Source: Aeromonas australiensis
Lineage (GTDB): Bacteria > Pseudomonadota > Gammaproteobacteria > Enterobacterales > Aeromonadaceae
Reading direction: 5' to 3'
Assembly (NCBI RefSeq): GCF_000819725.1
Contig: NZ_CDDH01000051.1
Location: 1 to 64,000, forward strand
Length of the DNA: 64,000 nucleotides
Of this stretch, positions 33,578-43,790 are shown in pieces. The notes under the pieces were generated by a model. The model worked only from the letters and a program-made list of their open reading frames with translations, did not search any database and had not been told where the DNA came from. The number at the start of each line of letters is the position of its first letter. Positions within the stretch are counted from its first letter, which is position 1. The translations under genes and the position numbers were made by a program.

Positions 33578-34102
33578 TCACAACAGGTCTTCGATCTCGC
33601 CGCGCAGATACTGGTACATCTCGCGGTAGGCGACCGGCGGCTTGTTCAGCTCCCGCTCCTTGTTGGCAGAGCGGATCAGCTGGCGCAGCTTCTGGCGATC
33701 CAGTTCGTGGAACTGGGACATCAGCTCGTTGAGGGCGCTGTCACCTTCGGTGATCAGCCGCTCGCGCCACTGCTCCAGCCGATGCAGGCGTGCATTCACG
33801 GTGGAGTGACGGTTCTTGATGATGGAGAGCGCTTCGGCAATCGGCTCGATATCGCGGCTGCGCATCAGGCGGCCGATGAACTGCAGATGGCGACGGAAGG
33901 ACTCATCCTTCTTCGGCTTGAGTTTGCGACCCAGCTCGACCGCTTCTGCAAGCTCTTCATCCAACGGGATTTTTTCCAGCTCGCTGTGGCTGAGGGAGAC
34001 GATCTCTTCCCCCATTTTCTGCAATGCTTCGGCATCGCGCTTGAGCTGGCTCTTGCTGGGGCCCCACTCTTCGAACTCGTTGTCGTCTTGATATTGACTC
34101 AT
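33578..34102 (-). CDS. yjgA: Ribosome-associated protein YjgA/DarP (DUF615)
   Basis: The sequence fits the DUF615 family: WGPSKSQLKRDAEALQKMGEEIVSL, LEKIPLDEELAEAVELGRKL, HLQFIGRLMRSRDIEPI, LRQLIRSANKERELNKPPVAYREMYQYLR. DarP/YjgA binds late 50S precursors and helps finish large-subunit assembly. The start is placed at MSQYQDDNEFEE (34102); an ATG seven codons upstream is possible. It is divergent from pmbA, the usual arrangement in gamma-proteobacteria. Confidence 0.93.
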   Translation of the reverse strand: MSQYQDDNEFEEWGPSKSQLKRDAEALQKMGEEIVSLSHSELEKIPLDEELAEAVELGRKLKPKKDESFRRHLQFIGRLMRSRDIEPIAEALSIIKNRHSTVNARLHRLEQWRERLITEGDSALNELMSQFHELDRQKLRQLIRSANKERELNKPPVAYREMYQYLRGEIEDLL

Positions 34103-34215
34103 CGGTCTCTTGATTCCTGTCATTCACGTTTGGCGGATATGTTACCAGCTTCTCCCGCTGGACGCAGGGGTCTGATATGCTTACCCCCTTTCCTTCCTTC
34201 ATATAGATGTGAGTT

Positions 34216-35559
34216 ATGGATCAGCAAGACCAAATCCGCCAGGATCAAGCCCATCTCGAGGCCGTGGTTGCCGAAGCCCTGGAGATAGCCAAAGGACTGG
34301 GGGCCGGGCTTGCCGAAGTCTCCATCAGCAAGCAGACCGGGTTGTCGGTGAACACCCGGGGTTGTGAACTGGAAAGCATTGAATTCAATAAGGATGGCGC
34401 CCTCGGCATCGCCGTCTATCGCGATGGTTGCAAGGGATCCTCCTCGACCACCGATCTGAGCAAGCCTGCTATTCGTGCCGCCGTTGAAGCGGCCATCGAG
34501 ATTGCCCGCCACACCTCGGCGGATGATTGCGCCGGTCTGGCGGACGCCGAGCTGCTGGCCTGGGATGCCCCCGATCTGCAACTGTGTCACCAAATCGAGC
34601 TGGATCCCCAGCGCGGGATCGAGCTGGCCATCGAGTGTGAACGCTTGGCGCTGGGCCGCGATGCCCGTATCAAGCACTCCGACGGCGCCGGTTTCTCCAG
34701 CCATCTTGGCATCAAGGTCTATGGCAACAGCCATGGCTTCGTCAAAGGCTATGCCGCGTCGCGCAACTCCCTGAGCTGTGTGTTGATCGGCGAGCAGGAT
34801 GGCGAGATGCAACGGGATTACGGCTACTCCTCCAGCCGCACCCTCGGCGGGCTCTGGAGCCCGCAGCGCATTGCCGATGAGGCAGTGGAGCGGACCGTCT
34901 CCCGCCTAGGCGCCCGCAAGATCTCTACCCGCCATGCCCCTGTGCTGTTCCACCCGGACACTGCCTCTGGCCTGTGGGGCCATCTGGTGATGGCCATCAG
35001 CGGCGGCAACCTCTATCGCAAGTCGAGCTTCTTGCTCGACAAATTGGGCAAGCAGATCCTGCCAGAGTGGCTGACCATTCAGGAGTTCCCCCACCTGTTG
35101 GGCGGGCTCGCCAGTACCCCGTTCGATGGTGAAGGGGTGCGTACCCGCGACATGGATATCATCCGTAACGGCGAGCTGATGAGCTGGCTGCTCACCTCCT
35201 ACTCCGCGCGCAAGCTGGGGCTGACTACCACGGGCCACGCCGGTGGCATCCACAACTGGCAGGTTTCCAATACCGGCCAGGATTTTCAGGGGATGCTGAA
35301 AGAGATGGGCACCGGTTTGCTGGTGACCGAGTTGATGGGGCAGGGGGTCAACATCGTCAATGGTGACTACTCCCGCGGCGCCGCCGGTTTCTGGGTCGAG
35401 AATGGCGAAATAGCCTATCCGGTCGAGGAGATCACCATCGCCGGCAATCTGGCCGAGATGTTCAGCCATATCGTGGCAGTGGGTTGTGACGAGGATGAGC
35501 GCTCCAGCCTCAAGACCGGCTCGGTGCTGGTGGAGAATATGAAGCTGGCGGGTCACTGA
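34216..35559 (+). CDS. pmbA: Metalloprotease PmbA (TldE)
   Basis: The 447-residue protein is of the TldD/PmbA family: EVSISKQTGLSVNTRGCELESIEFN, LGIAVYRDGCKGSSSTTDLS, FHPDTASGLWGHLVMAISGGNLYRKSSFL and the C-terminal GAAGFWVENGEIAYPVEEITIAGNL. PmbA acts with TldD as a heterodimeric protease that trims microcin and related peptides; the metal site lies in TldD. It is divergent from yjgA and ends at a bidirectional terminator shared with murA. Confidence 0.96.
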   Translation: MDQQDQIRQDQAHLEAVVAEALEIAKGLGAGLAEVSISKQTGLSVNTRGCELESIEFNKDGALGIAVYRDGCKGSSSTTDLSKPAIRAAVEAAIEIARHTSADDCAGLADAELLAWDAPDLQLCHQIELDPQRGIELAIECERLALGRDARIKHSDGAGFSSHLGIKVYGNSHGFVKGYAASRNSLSCVLIGEQDGEMQRDYGYSSSRTLGGLWSPQRIADEAVERTVSRLGARKISTRHAPVLFHPDTASGLWGHLVMAISGGNLYRKSSFLLDKLGKQILPEWLTIQEFPHLLGGLASTPFDGEGVRTRDMDIIRNGELMSWLLTSYSARKLGLTTTGHAGGIHNWQVSNTGQDFQGMLKEMGTGLLVTELMGQGVNIVNGDYSRGAAGFWVENGEIAYPVEEITIAGNLAEMFSHIVAVGCDEDERSSLKTGSVLVENMKLAGH

Positions 35560-35587
35560 TCCCGGGTTCAACAGAACCGAAGCCATG

Positions 35588-35623
35588 AAAAAGGCCCCCT
35601 CGCCAACGCGAGGGGGCCTTTTT
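35588..35623. terminator. Bidirectional terminator between pmbA and murA
   Basis: A 16-bp stem (35588-35603 with 35608-35623; loop CAAC) has an A-run at its left and a T-run at its right, so it can stop transcription from both converging genes. Confidence 0.95.
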
Positions 35624-35645
35624 ATCGGCCAGCAATCAGGGGTTA

Positions 35646-36914
<1,269 letters not shown>

Positions 36915-36922
36915 TTACCAAA

Positions 36923-37180
36923 TCAGGAGGGCATTAGGAATTTACGTTCGCGTTTCCACTCGGCGTCGGTGAACGCCTTGATGGAGAGGGCGTGAATGGC
37001 GTTGCTGGCGATCTTGTCCATCAACGGGGCATAGATGGCCTGCTGCTTCTTGACCCGGCTCATGCCGTCAAACATGTCACCGACGGCGATCACTTGGTAG
37101 TGACTACCGTCCCCTTTGACATGGACTTCAGACAATGGCAGAGCCTCAAGGAGTATCGCTTCAATTTCAGAGACTTGCAT
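36923..37180 (-). CDS. ibaG: BolA-family protein IbaG
   Basis: The 85-residue BolA fold shows [32 protein letters not shown], with the conserved His, and the ending [16 protein letters not shown]. IbaG works with monothiol glutaredoxins as an iron-sulfur-related partner and is linked to acid stress. Its ATG overlaps the mlaB stop by 1 bp, and murA follows. The mlaB-ibaG-murA order is conserved in many gamma-proteobacteria. Confidence 0.95.
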   Translation of the reverse strand: MQVSEIEAILLEALPLSEVHVKGDGSHYQVIAVGDMFDGMSRVKKQQAIYAPLMDKIASNAIHALSIKAFTDAEWKRERKFLMPS

Positions 37181-37452
37181 TATGCGTCCTCAGTTGTGAG
37201 CGGGGTTGAGTGAAACAAATCGGCCACACCGTAGAGGTTGGCCAGGGTATAGAAGTCGCTGGAGGCGCCCACCAGTTGCGGTGTGGCGCCTCGCGCTAAT
37301 ACGGCTTTGGCCCATTTGACCAGCAGGGCCAGTCCGGCAGAGTCGAGGGTGGTGACGTCGCCAAGTTCGAGGCGTTCGTGCTGCCACCATTCGGTGCGGC
37401 GTTGCCACAGGTCATTGACCTGTGGCGCCTGCAGCTCACCGCAGAGGGTCAT
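37180..37452 (-). CDS. mlaB: MlaB, STAS-domain component of the Mla transporter
   Basis: The 90-residue STAS-like protein has the anti-sigma-antagonist core [27 protein letters not shown]. MlaB binds MlaF in the cytoplasm and supports the MlaFEDB complex that moves phospholipids between the two membranes. It overlaps mlaC by 4 bp and ibaG by 1 bp, so translation is coupled. Confidence 0.94.
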   Translation of the reverse strand: MTLCGELQAPQVNDLWQRRTEWWQHERLELGDVTTLDSAGLALLVKWAKAVLARGATPQLVGASSDFYTLANLYGVADLFHSTPLTTEDA

Positions 37453-38081
37453 GATTTTAGCACCAGCGGCTTGGCGTTGTGCTCGCGCAGCTGGGCGATC
37501 ACTGCATCGATGCCATTCTGGCGGATCAAACCGCCGAGCTCGCTCTGTTTGGCGGAGAGCAGGCTGATCCCCTCTGCCACCATATCAAAGGCTTTCCACT
37601 CACCGGTCTTGTTGTTCTTGCGTAGCTTGAATTCGAGGGAGATGTCCGGCTTGCCGGCCTCTTTCACGCTGACGTTGACGGCAGTGATGTTGCCGCTGGG
37701 GGCTTTGCCCGGCTCGACCTTGACGGTCTGCTTGTCAAAATGGGCCAGCGCATCGGCATATGAGCTCACCATGTACTCGGTGAACACCTCGACAAAGGCG
37801 TCACGCTGGGCAGGGGTAGTCTGCTTGATCTGGTTGCCAAGTACCTTGTAGGCGGCGAAGCGGTTGTCCACATAGGGCAACAGCTCTTCGCGGATGATCA
37901 CCCGCAGGTGATCCGGATTGCTCTTCACTTGGGCCTGATCGGCCTTCAGGCGGGCAAAGGTCTGCTTGGCAGCCTGATCCACCAGCGCGTTGGGGTCGGT
38001 GGCATCGACTGCGGCCTGGGCAGACAGGGAAAAGAGCATGCTGGTCATCAGACCCAGCAGCAGGGCGATTTTCTTGAACAT
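37449..38081 (-). CDS. mlaC: MlaC, periplasmic phospholipid carrier
   Basis: A signal peptide (SMLFSLSAQA) precedes a 190-residue mature chain of the MlaC/Ttg2D family: LRVIIREELLPYVDNRFAAYKVLG, RDAFVEVFTEYMVSSYADAL, DISLEFKLRKNNKTGEWKAFDMVAEGISL. It carries a phospholipid between outer-membrane MlaA and inner-membrane MlaD. It lies 2 bp after mlaD. Confidence 0.96.
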   Translation of the reverse strand: MFKKIALLLGLMTSMLFSLSAQAAVDATDPNALVDQAAKQTFARLKADQAQVKSNPDHLRVIIREELLPYVDNRFAAYKVLGNQIKQTTPAQRDAFVEVFTEYMVSSYADALAHFDKQTVKVEPGKAPSGNITAVNVSVKEAGKPDISLEFKLRKNNKTGEWKAFDMVAEGISLLSAKQSELGGLIRQNGIDAVIAQLREHNAKPLVLKS

Positions 38082-38083
38082 GA

Positions 38084-38581
38084 TTACTCCTTCTTGCTGT
38101 CTGATTTGCTGTCGGGGGATTGGCTGTAGAGGAACTTGCCAATCAGGTCTTCCAGCACGATGGCAGATTTGGTGTCTTCAATCAGGTCGCCATCCTTGAG
38201 CATCTCGGTGCCCATCTCCTCATCGCTGAAGCCGGGGGCCAGACCGATGTACTGCTCGCCGAGCAGACCGGAGGTGAGGATGGAGAGGGAACTGGTATCG
38301 GCGAACTCACCCGCGCTCTTTTGCATCATCAGGGTCACTTCGGGCACCTGGGTTTTCGGGTCCAGTACGATGTCGCTGACCCGACCGACCACCACGCCGC
38401 CGACCTTGACCGGTGAACGGACTTTCAGGCCGCCGATATTATCGAAATGCGCGCGCAGGGTATAGGTTTCTCCTTCCGGTTTGAAGCTCAAACCGGCCAC
38501 TTGCAGGGCCAGTGCCAGAATGGCACCGATGCCAGCCAGCATGAAGGTGCCGACCAGGAATTCTACTTTGCTGAACTTCAT
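38084..38581 (-). CDS. mlaD: MlaD, MCE-domain lipid-binding subunit
   Basis: The start is the ATG at 38581 (MKFSKVEFLVGTFMLAGIGAIL). Extension further upstream runs into the mlaE shadow frame. One N-terminal membrane helix anchors a periplasmic MCE domain (GETYTLRAHFDNIGGLKVRSPVKVGGVVVGRV; IGLAPGFSDEE), which forms a hexameric ring for lipid passage. The C-terminal 40 residues are helical and acidic (DTKSAIVLEDLIGKFLYSQ). At 165 residues it is near the usual length. Confidence 0.96.
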   Translation of the reverse strand: MKFSKVEFLVGTFMLAGIGAILALALQVAGLSFKPEGETYTLRAHFDNIGGLKVRSPVKVGGVVVGRVSDIVLDPKTQVPEVTLMMQKSAGEFADTSSLSILTSGLLGEQYIGLAPGFSDEEMGTEMLKDGDLIEDTKSAIVLEDLIGKFLYSQSPDSKSDSKKE

Positions 38582-38588
38582 CTTTACC

Positions 38589-39368
38589 TTATCCAAACAT
38601 GACTGCAGTGAGTATAAAATCCAGGCCGAGCACGGCGAGGGATGAGTGGACCACGGTACGGGTCGTGGCCTGACTGATCCCGGCCGAGGTCGGCTTGGCA
38701 TCATAACCGTTAAAGAGCGCAATCCAGGTAACCACCAGGGCGAAGATCAGGCTCTTGATGGCGCCCTGCATGATGTCTTCACCCCAATCGACGGAGGCTT
38801 GCATGGCAGACCAGAAGCCCCCTTCGTCTACGCCGAGCCAGTCTACACCGACCAGTTTGCCGCCGAAGATGCCGATCAGGCTGAACATAAAGGCCAGCAG
38901 CGGCATGCTGATGACGCCAGCCCAGAAACGGGGGGCAACCACCCGGCGCAGCGGGTCGACTGCCATCATCTCGAGGCTTGAAAGCTGTTCGGTGGCCTTC
39001 ATCAAGCCAATTTCAGCGGTCAGGGCTGAACCGGCACGGCCAGCAAACAGCAGTGCCGTGACCACAGGGCCCAGCTCCCGCAGCAGGGAGAGGGAGACCA
39101 GCGGCCCCAGACTCTGCTCGGCGCCAAAATCCTTCAATACGTTGTAACCCTGCAGCGAGAGCACCATGCCGATAAACAGGCCGGAGACCAGAATGATGGC
39201 TACCGACTGCACGCCCACTACATAGAGCTGCTGCACCAGCAGCGGGAAGTGCTTGCGCGGCTCGGGTTTGCCCACCAGCGCATGAAACAACATGATGGTG
39301 GCGCGGCCGACGGAGCTGATGAAGTGCACTCCGACCCGCCCCAGCTTGCTTATTTGATTTATCAACAT
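38589..39368 (-). CDS. mlaE: MlaE, permease of the Mla phospholipid ABC transporter
   Basis: The 259-residue permease has about five to six membrane helices and the MlaE hallmarks [63 protein letters not shown] and [19 protein letters not shown]. It forms the inner-membrane channel of the MlaFEDB complex. Its start overlaps the mlaF stop by 1 bp. The adjacent mlaF-mlaD context fixes the identity. Confidence 0.96.
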   Translation of the reverse strand: MLINQISKLGRVGVHFISSVGRATIMLFHALVGKPEPRKHFPLLVQQLYVVGVQSVAIILVSGLFIGMVLSLQGYNVLKDFGAEQSLGPLVSLSLLRELGPVVTALLFAGRAGSALTAEIGLMKATEQLSSLEMMAVDPLRRVVAPRFWAGVISMPLLAFMFSLIGIFGGKLVGVDWLGVDEGGFWSAMQASVDWGEDIMQGAIKSLIFALVVTWIALFNGYDAKPTSAGISQATTRTVVHSSLAVLGLDFILTAVMFG

Positions 39369-40168
39369 CAGAGATCCTGTAGCAGATCGCCTGCCGGAAA
39401 ATGAAACGGAACAGGACCATCGGGCAATCCTTTGAGGAACTGCTCGACTTCGGGATTGTGCTCCTCGCGCAGCTGATCCGGGGTGCCGTGCGCTACGACT
39501 TTACGATTGGCAATGATGTAGGCGTAATCGGCGATGCTCAGCACCTCGTTCACATCGTGAGTGACGATGACAGAGGTGATGCCGAGGGCATCGTTCAGCT
39601 CCTTGATCAGCTTGACCAGCACCGCCATGGTGATGGGATCCTGCCCGACGAACGGCTCGTCATACATGATGAGATCGGGGTCAAGGGCGATGGCCCGAGC
39701 CAGCGCCGCCCGGCGCGCCATGCCGCCGGAGAGCTCGGAGGGCATCAGTTTCGCCGCGCCGCGCAAGCCCACCGCCTGCAGCTTCATCATGACGATGGTG
39801 TGGATCAGCTCCTCCGGCAGGCCTGAGTGCTCCCGCAGTGGGAAGGCTACGTTGTCGTAGACCGTCATGCCGGTAAACAGGGCGCCGCTCTGGAACAGCA
39901 TGCTCATCCGCTTGCGCACTTCATAGAGGCGCGAACGGGAGAGGGTGGGGATATCCTCCCCGTCAAACAGAATCTGACCGGACTCCGGCTTGAGCTGGCC
40001 ACCGATCAGCCGCAGCAGGGTGGTTTTACCGATGCCGCTCGGGCCCATGACGGCGGTCACCTTGCCACGAGGAATGGTCAGGTTGATCCCGTCATACAAC
40101 AGCCGATCTCCGTGACTGAAGGTCAGATCGGAGATGGTGATCAGGTCATTGTTCAAACAATTGTCCAT
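39368..40168 (-). CDS. mlaF: MlaF, ATPase of the Mla phospholipid ABC transporter
   Basis: The ABC ATPase shows Walker [12 protein letters not shown] (near 44), Q-loop around [18 protein letters not shown], signature [33 protein letters not shown] (near 150) and H-loop [10 protein letters not shown]. It drives lipid transport by MlaE. It is the first gene of the mlaFEDCB-ibaG-murA run. The 207-bp gap to kdsD holds divergent promoters; I cannot assign exact boxes. Confidence 0.96.
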   Translation of the reverse strand: MDNCLNNDLITISDLTFSHGDRLLYDGINLTIPRGKVTAVMGPSGIGKTTLLRLIGGQLKPESGQILFDGEDIPTLSRSRLYEVRKRMSMLFQSGALFTGMTVYDNVAFPLREHSGLPEELIHTIVMMKLQAVGLRGAAKLMPSELSGGMARRAALARAIALDPDLIMYDEPFVGQDPITMAVLVKLIKELNDALGITSVIVTHDVNEVLSIADYAYIIANRKVVAHGTPDQLREEHNPEVEQFLKGLPDGPVPFHFPAGDLLQDL

Positions 40169-40375
40169 CCGGTGTAAATGAGGTGCGAATTTTATGGGCT
40201 AGTCTAGGTCTAAGCAACATCAAGGAACAACTATTGAACAGGCTGCCAGCCTATTTGCACGACAGTTTTCTGTAACAAAGTGCGTCATTGGGAGCGGGAG
40301 TTGCCATCCGATTCGCTTATCCGGGCAGACTTTTTTATAATCCCGCAGCTAATTTCGGCCCGGAGCTGTGCCTTT

Positions 40376-41371
40376 ATGTCTGTAAAGCCTGAGAAAGTGT
40401 CTGAACTGTTCGATTTTCGTCGCAGTGCCCGTGCGGTGCTGGACACCGAAAAGCAAGCCATTGATGGACTCTACCAGTATCTGAACGACGCCTTCGACAA
40501 GGCGTGCGAGATGGTGCTGCGCTGCGGTGGCAAGATAGTGGTCACCGGCATGGGCAAGTCGGGCCATATCGGCAGCAAGATCGCCGCTACCCTCGCCAGT
40601 ACCGGCACCCCGGCTTTCTTCCTCCACCCGGGGGAAGCGAGTCACGGTGATCTGGGGATGATCTCCAGCGGCGACCTTATCATCGCTATCTCCAACTCCG
40701 GTGAGAGCGACGAAATCCTGGCCCTGCTGCCGGTGCTCAAGCGCCGCGGCATTCCGCTCATCTGCATGACCGGCAATCCCGCCTCCACCATGGCCAAAGA
40801 GGCCAACGTGCACCTGTGCATCAAGGTGGAGAAAGAGGCTTGCCCGCTGGGTCTGGCACCTACTTCCAGTACCACGGCAACCCTGGTGATGGGAGATGCC
40901 CTGGCGGTCGCCCTGCTGGAAGCGCGCGGTTTTACCGCCGATGACTTCGCCCTCTCTCACCCGGGCGGCTCTCTTGGCAAGCGGTTGTTGCTGCGGGTCG
41001 GCGACCTGATGCACCGCGGCGAGCTGTTGCCCCGGGTGGGGATAGATGCCACCATCAGCCAGGCGCTGCTGGAAGTGAGCCGCAAAGGGCTCGGCATGAC
41101 GGCGGTGGTCGATGACAATGGCCTGCTGGCCGGGCTCTTTACCGACGGCGACCTGCGCCGCATTCTCGACCAGCAGATCGATATCCATCACACCCCCATC
41201 AGCCGTGTGATGACGGCCAACTGTGTTACCGTAGGCCCGGAGATGATGGCGGCAGAAGCCGTCAAGCTGATGGAAACGAGAAAAATCAACGGATTACTGG
41301 TAGTGGATGAAGAGAAGCGCCCGCTCGGCGCCTTCAACATGCACGACCTGCTGAAAGCCGGAGTAATTTGA
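40376..41371 (+). CDS. kdsD: D-arabinose-5-phosphate isomerase
   Basis: The start ATG at 40376 follows CGGAGCTG. A sugar-isomerase (SIS) domain (residues 40-170; VVTGMGKSGHIGSKIAATLASTGTPAFFLHPGEASHGDLGM, SNSGESDEIL) is followed by two CBS domains (about 210-330). It converts ribulose-5-phosphate to arabinose-5-phosphate, first step of Kdo synthesis for LPS. E. coli has yrbG just upstream; here that gene is absent. It overlaps kdsC by 4 bp. Confidence 0.96.
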   Translation: MSVKPEKVSELFDFRRSARAVLDTEKQAIDGLYQYLNDAFDKACEMVLRCGGKIVVTGMGKSGHIGSKIAATLASTGTPAFFLHPGEASHGDLGMISSGDLIIAISNSGESDEILALLPVLKRRGIPLICMTGNPASTMAKEANVHLCIKVEKEACPLGLAPTSSTTATLVMGDALAVALLEARGFTADDFALSHPGGSLGKRLLLRVGDLMHRGELLPRVGIDATISQALLEVSRKGLGMTAVVDDNGLLAGLFTDGDLRRILDQQIDIHHTPISRVMTANCVTVGPEMMAAEAVKLMETRKINGLLVVDEEKRPLGAFNMHDLLKAGVI

Positions 41372-41925
41372 TGCAAAACGTACCGACCCTCTATGGTCCG
41401 GTGACGCGCAGCCAGTTCGACAAGGCGGCGCAAATCCGCCTGCTGGTGTGCGATGTGGACGGGGTGCTCTCCAACGGTCTCATCTACATGGGAAACAGCG
41501 GCGAAGAGCTGAAAACCTTCTGTACCCGCGATGGTGCGGGCATGCGGGCGCTGCTCAATGCCGGGATCGAGATCGCCATCATCACCGGGCGCAACTCCCG
41601 TATCGTCAGCGATCGGATGAAAAGCCTGGGTGTGGCTCACGTGGTGCAGGGGGCTGATAAAAAGCTGCCTCATTTCGAGGCGTTGCTGGCCAAGCTGGGG
41701 CTGAGCCCGGAGCAGGCTGCCTATATGGGCGATGACACCATCGATCTGCCGGTGATGGCCGCCTGCGGCCTGGGTATCGCGGTGGCCGATGCTCATCCGC
41801 TGGTGTTGAGCCGTGCCGATATGGTGACCCGGCTTGGCGGTGGCATGGGCGCGGTGCGCGAGGTGTGTGACCTCATTTTGCAGGCGCAGGGCCACGACGA
41901 TTATCAGCCCGAGGCCTCGGTATGA
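41368..41925 (+). CDS. kdsC: 3-deoxy-D-manno-octulosonate-8-phosphate phosphatase
   Basis: This C0-type HAD phosphatase of 185 residues has nucleophile motif LVCDVDGVLSNGLIYMGNSGEELKTF, motif II IITGRNSRIV, and motif IV YMGDDTIDLPVM. It removes the phosphate from Kdo-8-phosphate to give Kdo. Four-base overlaps with kdsD and lptC show an operon kdsD-kdsC-lptC-lptA-lptB. Confidence 0.96.
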   Translation: MMQNVPTLYGPVTRSQFDKAAQIRLLVCDVDGVLSNGLIYMGNSGEELKTFCTRDGAGMRALLNAGIEIAIITGRNSRIVSDRMKSLGVAHVVQGADKKLPHFEALLAKLGLSPEQAAYMGDDTIDLPVMAACGLGIAVADAHPLVLSRADMVTRLGGGMGAVREVCDLILQAQGHDDYQPEASV

Positions 41926-42482
41926 GCAGACAGACCCTGTTGTTTGCCCTGCTGTTTCTGGTCGCGCTGGTTGCCTGGCAGTTGGGCAAGGTTGAGCTGG
42001 TGCCGGAGAGCGCCGTCAAAATCGAAAACTATCAGCCGGATTTTGTCGCCAAAGATTTGGTGACCACCCGTTTTGATATCAATGGCAAACGCACCGAACG
42101 GCTGGAAGCGACCTACGCCGAGTATTACCAAATCCTCGAGCAGGCCACCTTCGACAAGCCGGTAGTCTATTTATATGACGATCAGGGTGCCGCCGAGTGG
42201 AAAGTCACCGCTGAAACCGGTGTGCTCAATACAGATGACAACGTGATCCTGCGGGACAAGGTGCATCTGGCTGGTCTGCTGCCCACCGCCTTTATCTCCA
42301 CGCTGGATACTCCCTATCTGGAGCTGGATCTGGTGACACAAGATGTGCGCAGCAACCGGGAAGTGAAGATTCTGGGTCAGGATTTCCAGACCCAAGGGGT
42401 TGGCCTTAAGGGCCATCTGGACCGCAAATATTTTGAGTTACTGGATCAAGGCCATGCCATTTATTTCAATGAAAAACGCTAA
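41922..42482 (+). CDS. lptC: LptC, inner-membrane LPS transport protein
   Basis: A single N-terminal membrane helix (LLFALLFLVALVAWQLG) anchors a periplasmic beta-jellyroll (IENYQPDFVAKDLVTTRFDINGK, VTAETGVLNTDDNVILRDKVHL, LELDLVTQDVRSNREVKILGQDFQTQGVG). LptC receives LPS from LptBFG and passes it to LptA. It overlaps lptA by 14 bp. Confidence 0.95.
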   Translation: MSRQTLLFALLFLVALVAWQLGKVELVPESAVKIENYQPDFVAKDLVTTRFDINGKRTERLEATYAEYYQILEQATFDKPVVYLYDDQGAAEWKVTAETGVLNTDDNVILRDKVHLAGLLPTAFISTLDTPYLELDLVTQDVRSNREVKILGQDFQTQGVGLKGHLDRKYFELLDQGHAIYFNEKR

Positions 42483-42996
42483 TCTGGCCCTCGCAGCCCT
42501 GTTGTTGTGTGGTGCGGTGACTGCCAAAGAGTCCGACTTTGCCGAGAAGGTCTACGTTGATGCCGTCAAACAGGTGGCCGAGATGCAGGATAACCGCATC
42601 ACCTTCGAAGAGGACGTGACCATCAATCAGGGGACTATCCGGATCAAGGCCGACAAGGTGGTCGTGACCCGTTCCGGTGAGAAAGGGGCCGAGGTAATGA
42701 CTGCCTACGGCAAACCCGCCACCTTCTTCCAGATCCTGGATAATGGCAAGCCGGTCAATGCCCACGGCAACACCATCCGCTATGAGCTGAAGAACCGGCT
42801 GGTGACCATCACCGGCAACGGTCAACTCAAGCAGGAAGATAGCCAGGTTAATGGTGATCTGATCCGCTATGACATCGTCAAACAGCAGATGATTGCCGAG
42901 AGCAAGAGCCCGAGTCAGCGGGTCAAGACCGTGTTCCTGCCGGATCAGGTAGAGAATTTCGACAAGCCCGCCGACCAGCAGAAGCAGGGAAAATAA
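42469..42996 (+). CDS. lptA: LptA, periplasmic LPS bridge protein
   Basis: The start is ATG 42469 (MKNANLALAALLLCGAVTA, a signal peptide). Upstream in-frame sequence belongs to the lptC overlap. The OstA/LptA jellyroll shows FEEDVTINQGTIRIKADKVVVTR, KPATFFQILDNGKPVNAHGNTIRYELKNRLVTITG and DLIRYDIVKQQMIAES. LptA forms the periplasmic bridge from LptC to LptD. The 175-residue length is usual. The gap to lptB is only 3 bp. Confidence 0.95.
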   Translation: MKNANLALAALLLCGAVTAKESDFAEKVYVDAVKQVAEMQDNRITFEEDVTINQGTIRIKADKVVVTRSGEKGAEVMTAYGKPATFFQILDNGKPVNAHGNTIRYELKNRLVTITGNGQLKQEDSQVNGDLIRYDIVKQQMIAESKSPSQRVKTVFLPDQVENFDKPADQQKQGK

Positions 42997-42999
42997 GCC

Positions 43000-43725
43000 A
43001 TGGCAGTGTTAAAGGCAGTGGGCCTGCAGAAGAGCTACAAGCGCCGCATGGTGGTGAGTGACGTCAGTCTTGAGGTGGGCACCGGTCAGATTGTGGGCCT
43101 GCTCGGCCCCAACGGGGCGGGCAAGACTACTTCGTTTTACATGATCGTAGGGCTGGTACAGCGCGATGCCGGTCTCATTACCATCGACGATCAGGATATC
43201 AGTCTGCAGCCCATGCATGTGCGTGCTCGCAACGGCATCGGTTACCTGCCGCAAGAGGCTTCCATCTTCCGTCGCCTGTCGGTGTTCGACAACCTGATGG
43301 GGGTGATGCAGACCCGCAAGGGGTTGAGTCGTGAGGAGCGTGAGGACAAGGTTCAGCAGCTGCTGGAAGAGTTCAACATCACTCACATTCGTGACAGCCT
43401 GGGTCAAAGCCTCTCCGGCGGTGAGCGTCGCAGGGTCGAGATTGCCCGTGCGCTGGCGGCCGAACCACGTTTTATTCTGCTGGATGAGCCCTTTGCCGGG
43501 GTTGACCCGATTTCTGTGATAGACATCAAGAAGATCATTCAGCATCTGAAAGATAGGGGCCTTGGCGTCTTGATTACCGACCACAACGTCAGAGAGACTC
43601 TGGATGTATGTGAGAAGGCCTATATCGTCAGCCACGGCAAAATGATTGCCGAAGGTGCCCCGGCTGATATCCTCGCCGATGAACAGGTCAAGCGCGTCTA
43701 TTTGGGCGATCAATTCAGTCTATAG
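43000..43725 (+). CDS. lptB: LptB, ATPase of the LPS transporter
   Basis: The ABC ATPase of 241 residues shows Walker [21 protein letters not shown]-loop [18 protein letters not shown], signature [17 protein letters not shown], Walker [14 protein letters not shown] and H-loop [20 protein letters not shown]. With LptFG (not here) it extracts LPS from the inner membrane. It is followed by rpoN 65 bp later, the conserved arrangement. Confidence 0.97.
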   Translation: MAVLKAVGLQKSYKRRMVVSDVSLEVGTGQIVGLLGPNGAGKTTSFYMIVGLVQRDAGLITIDDQDISLQPMHVRARNGIGYLPQEASIFRRLSVFDNLMGVMQTRKGLSREEREDKVQQLLEEFNITHIRDSLGQSLSGGERRRVEIARALAAEPRFILLDEPFAGVDPISVIDIKKIIQHLKDRGLGVLITDHNVRETLDVCEKAYIVSHGKMIAEGAPADILADEQVKRVYLGDQFSL

Positions 43726-43790
43726 TAAGGGAGCATGCCTTCTTTGCCTTTGCCGAGAGCCTCGCTGAACATAAGGATATCCCGACGTAG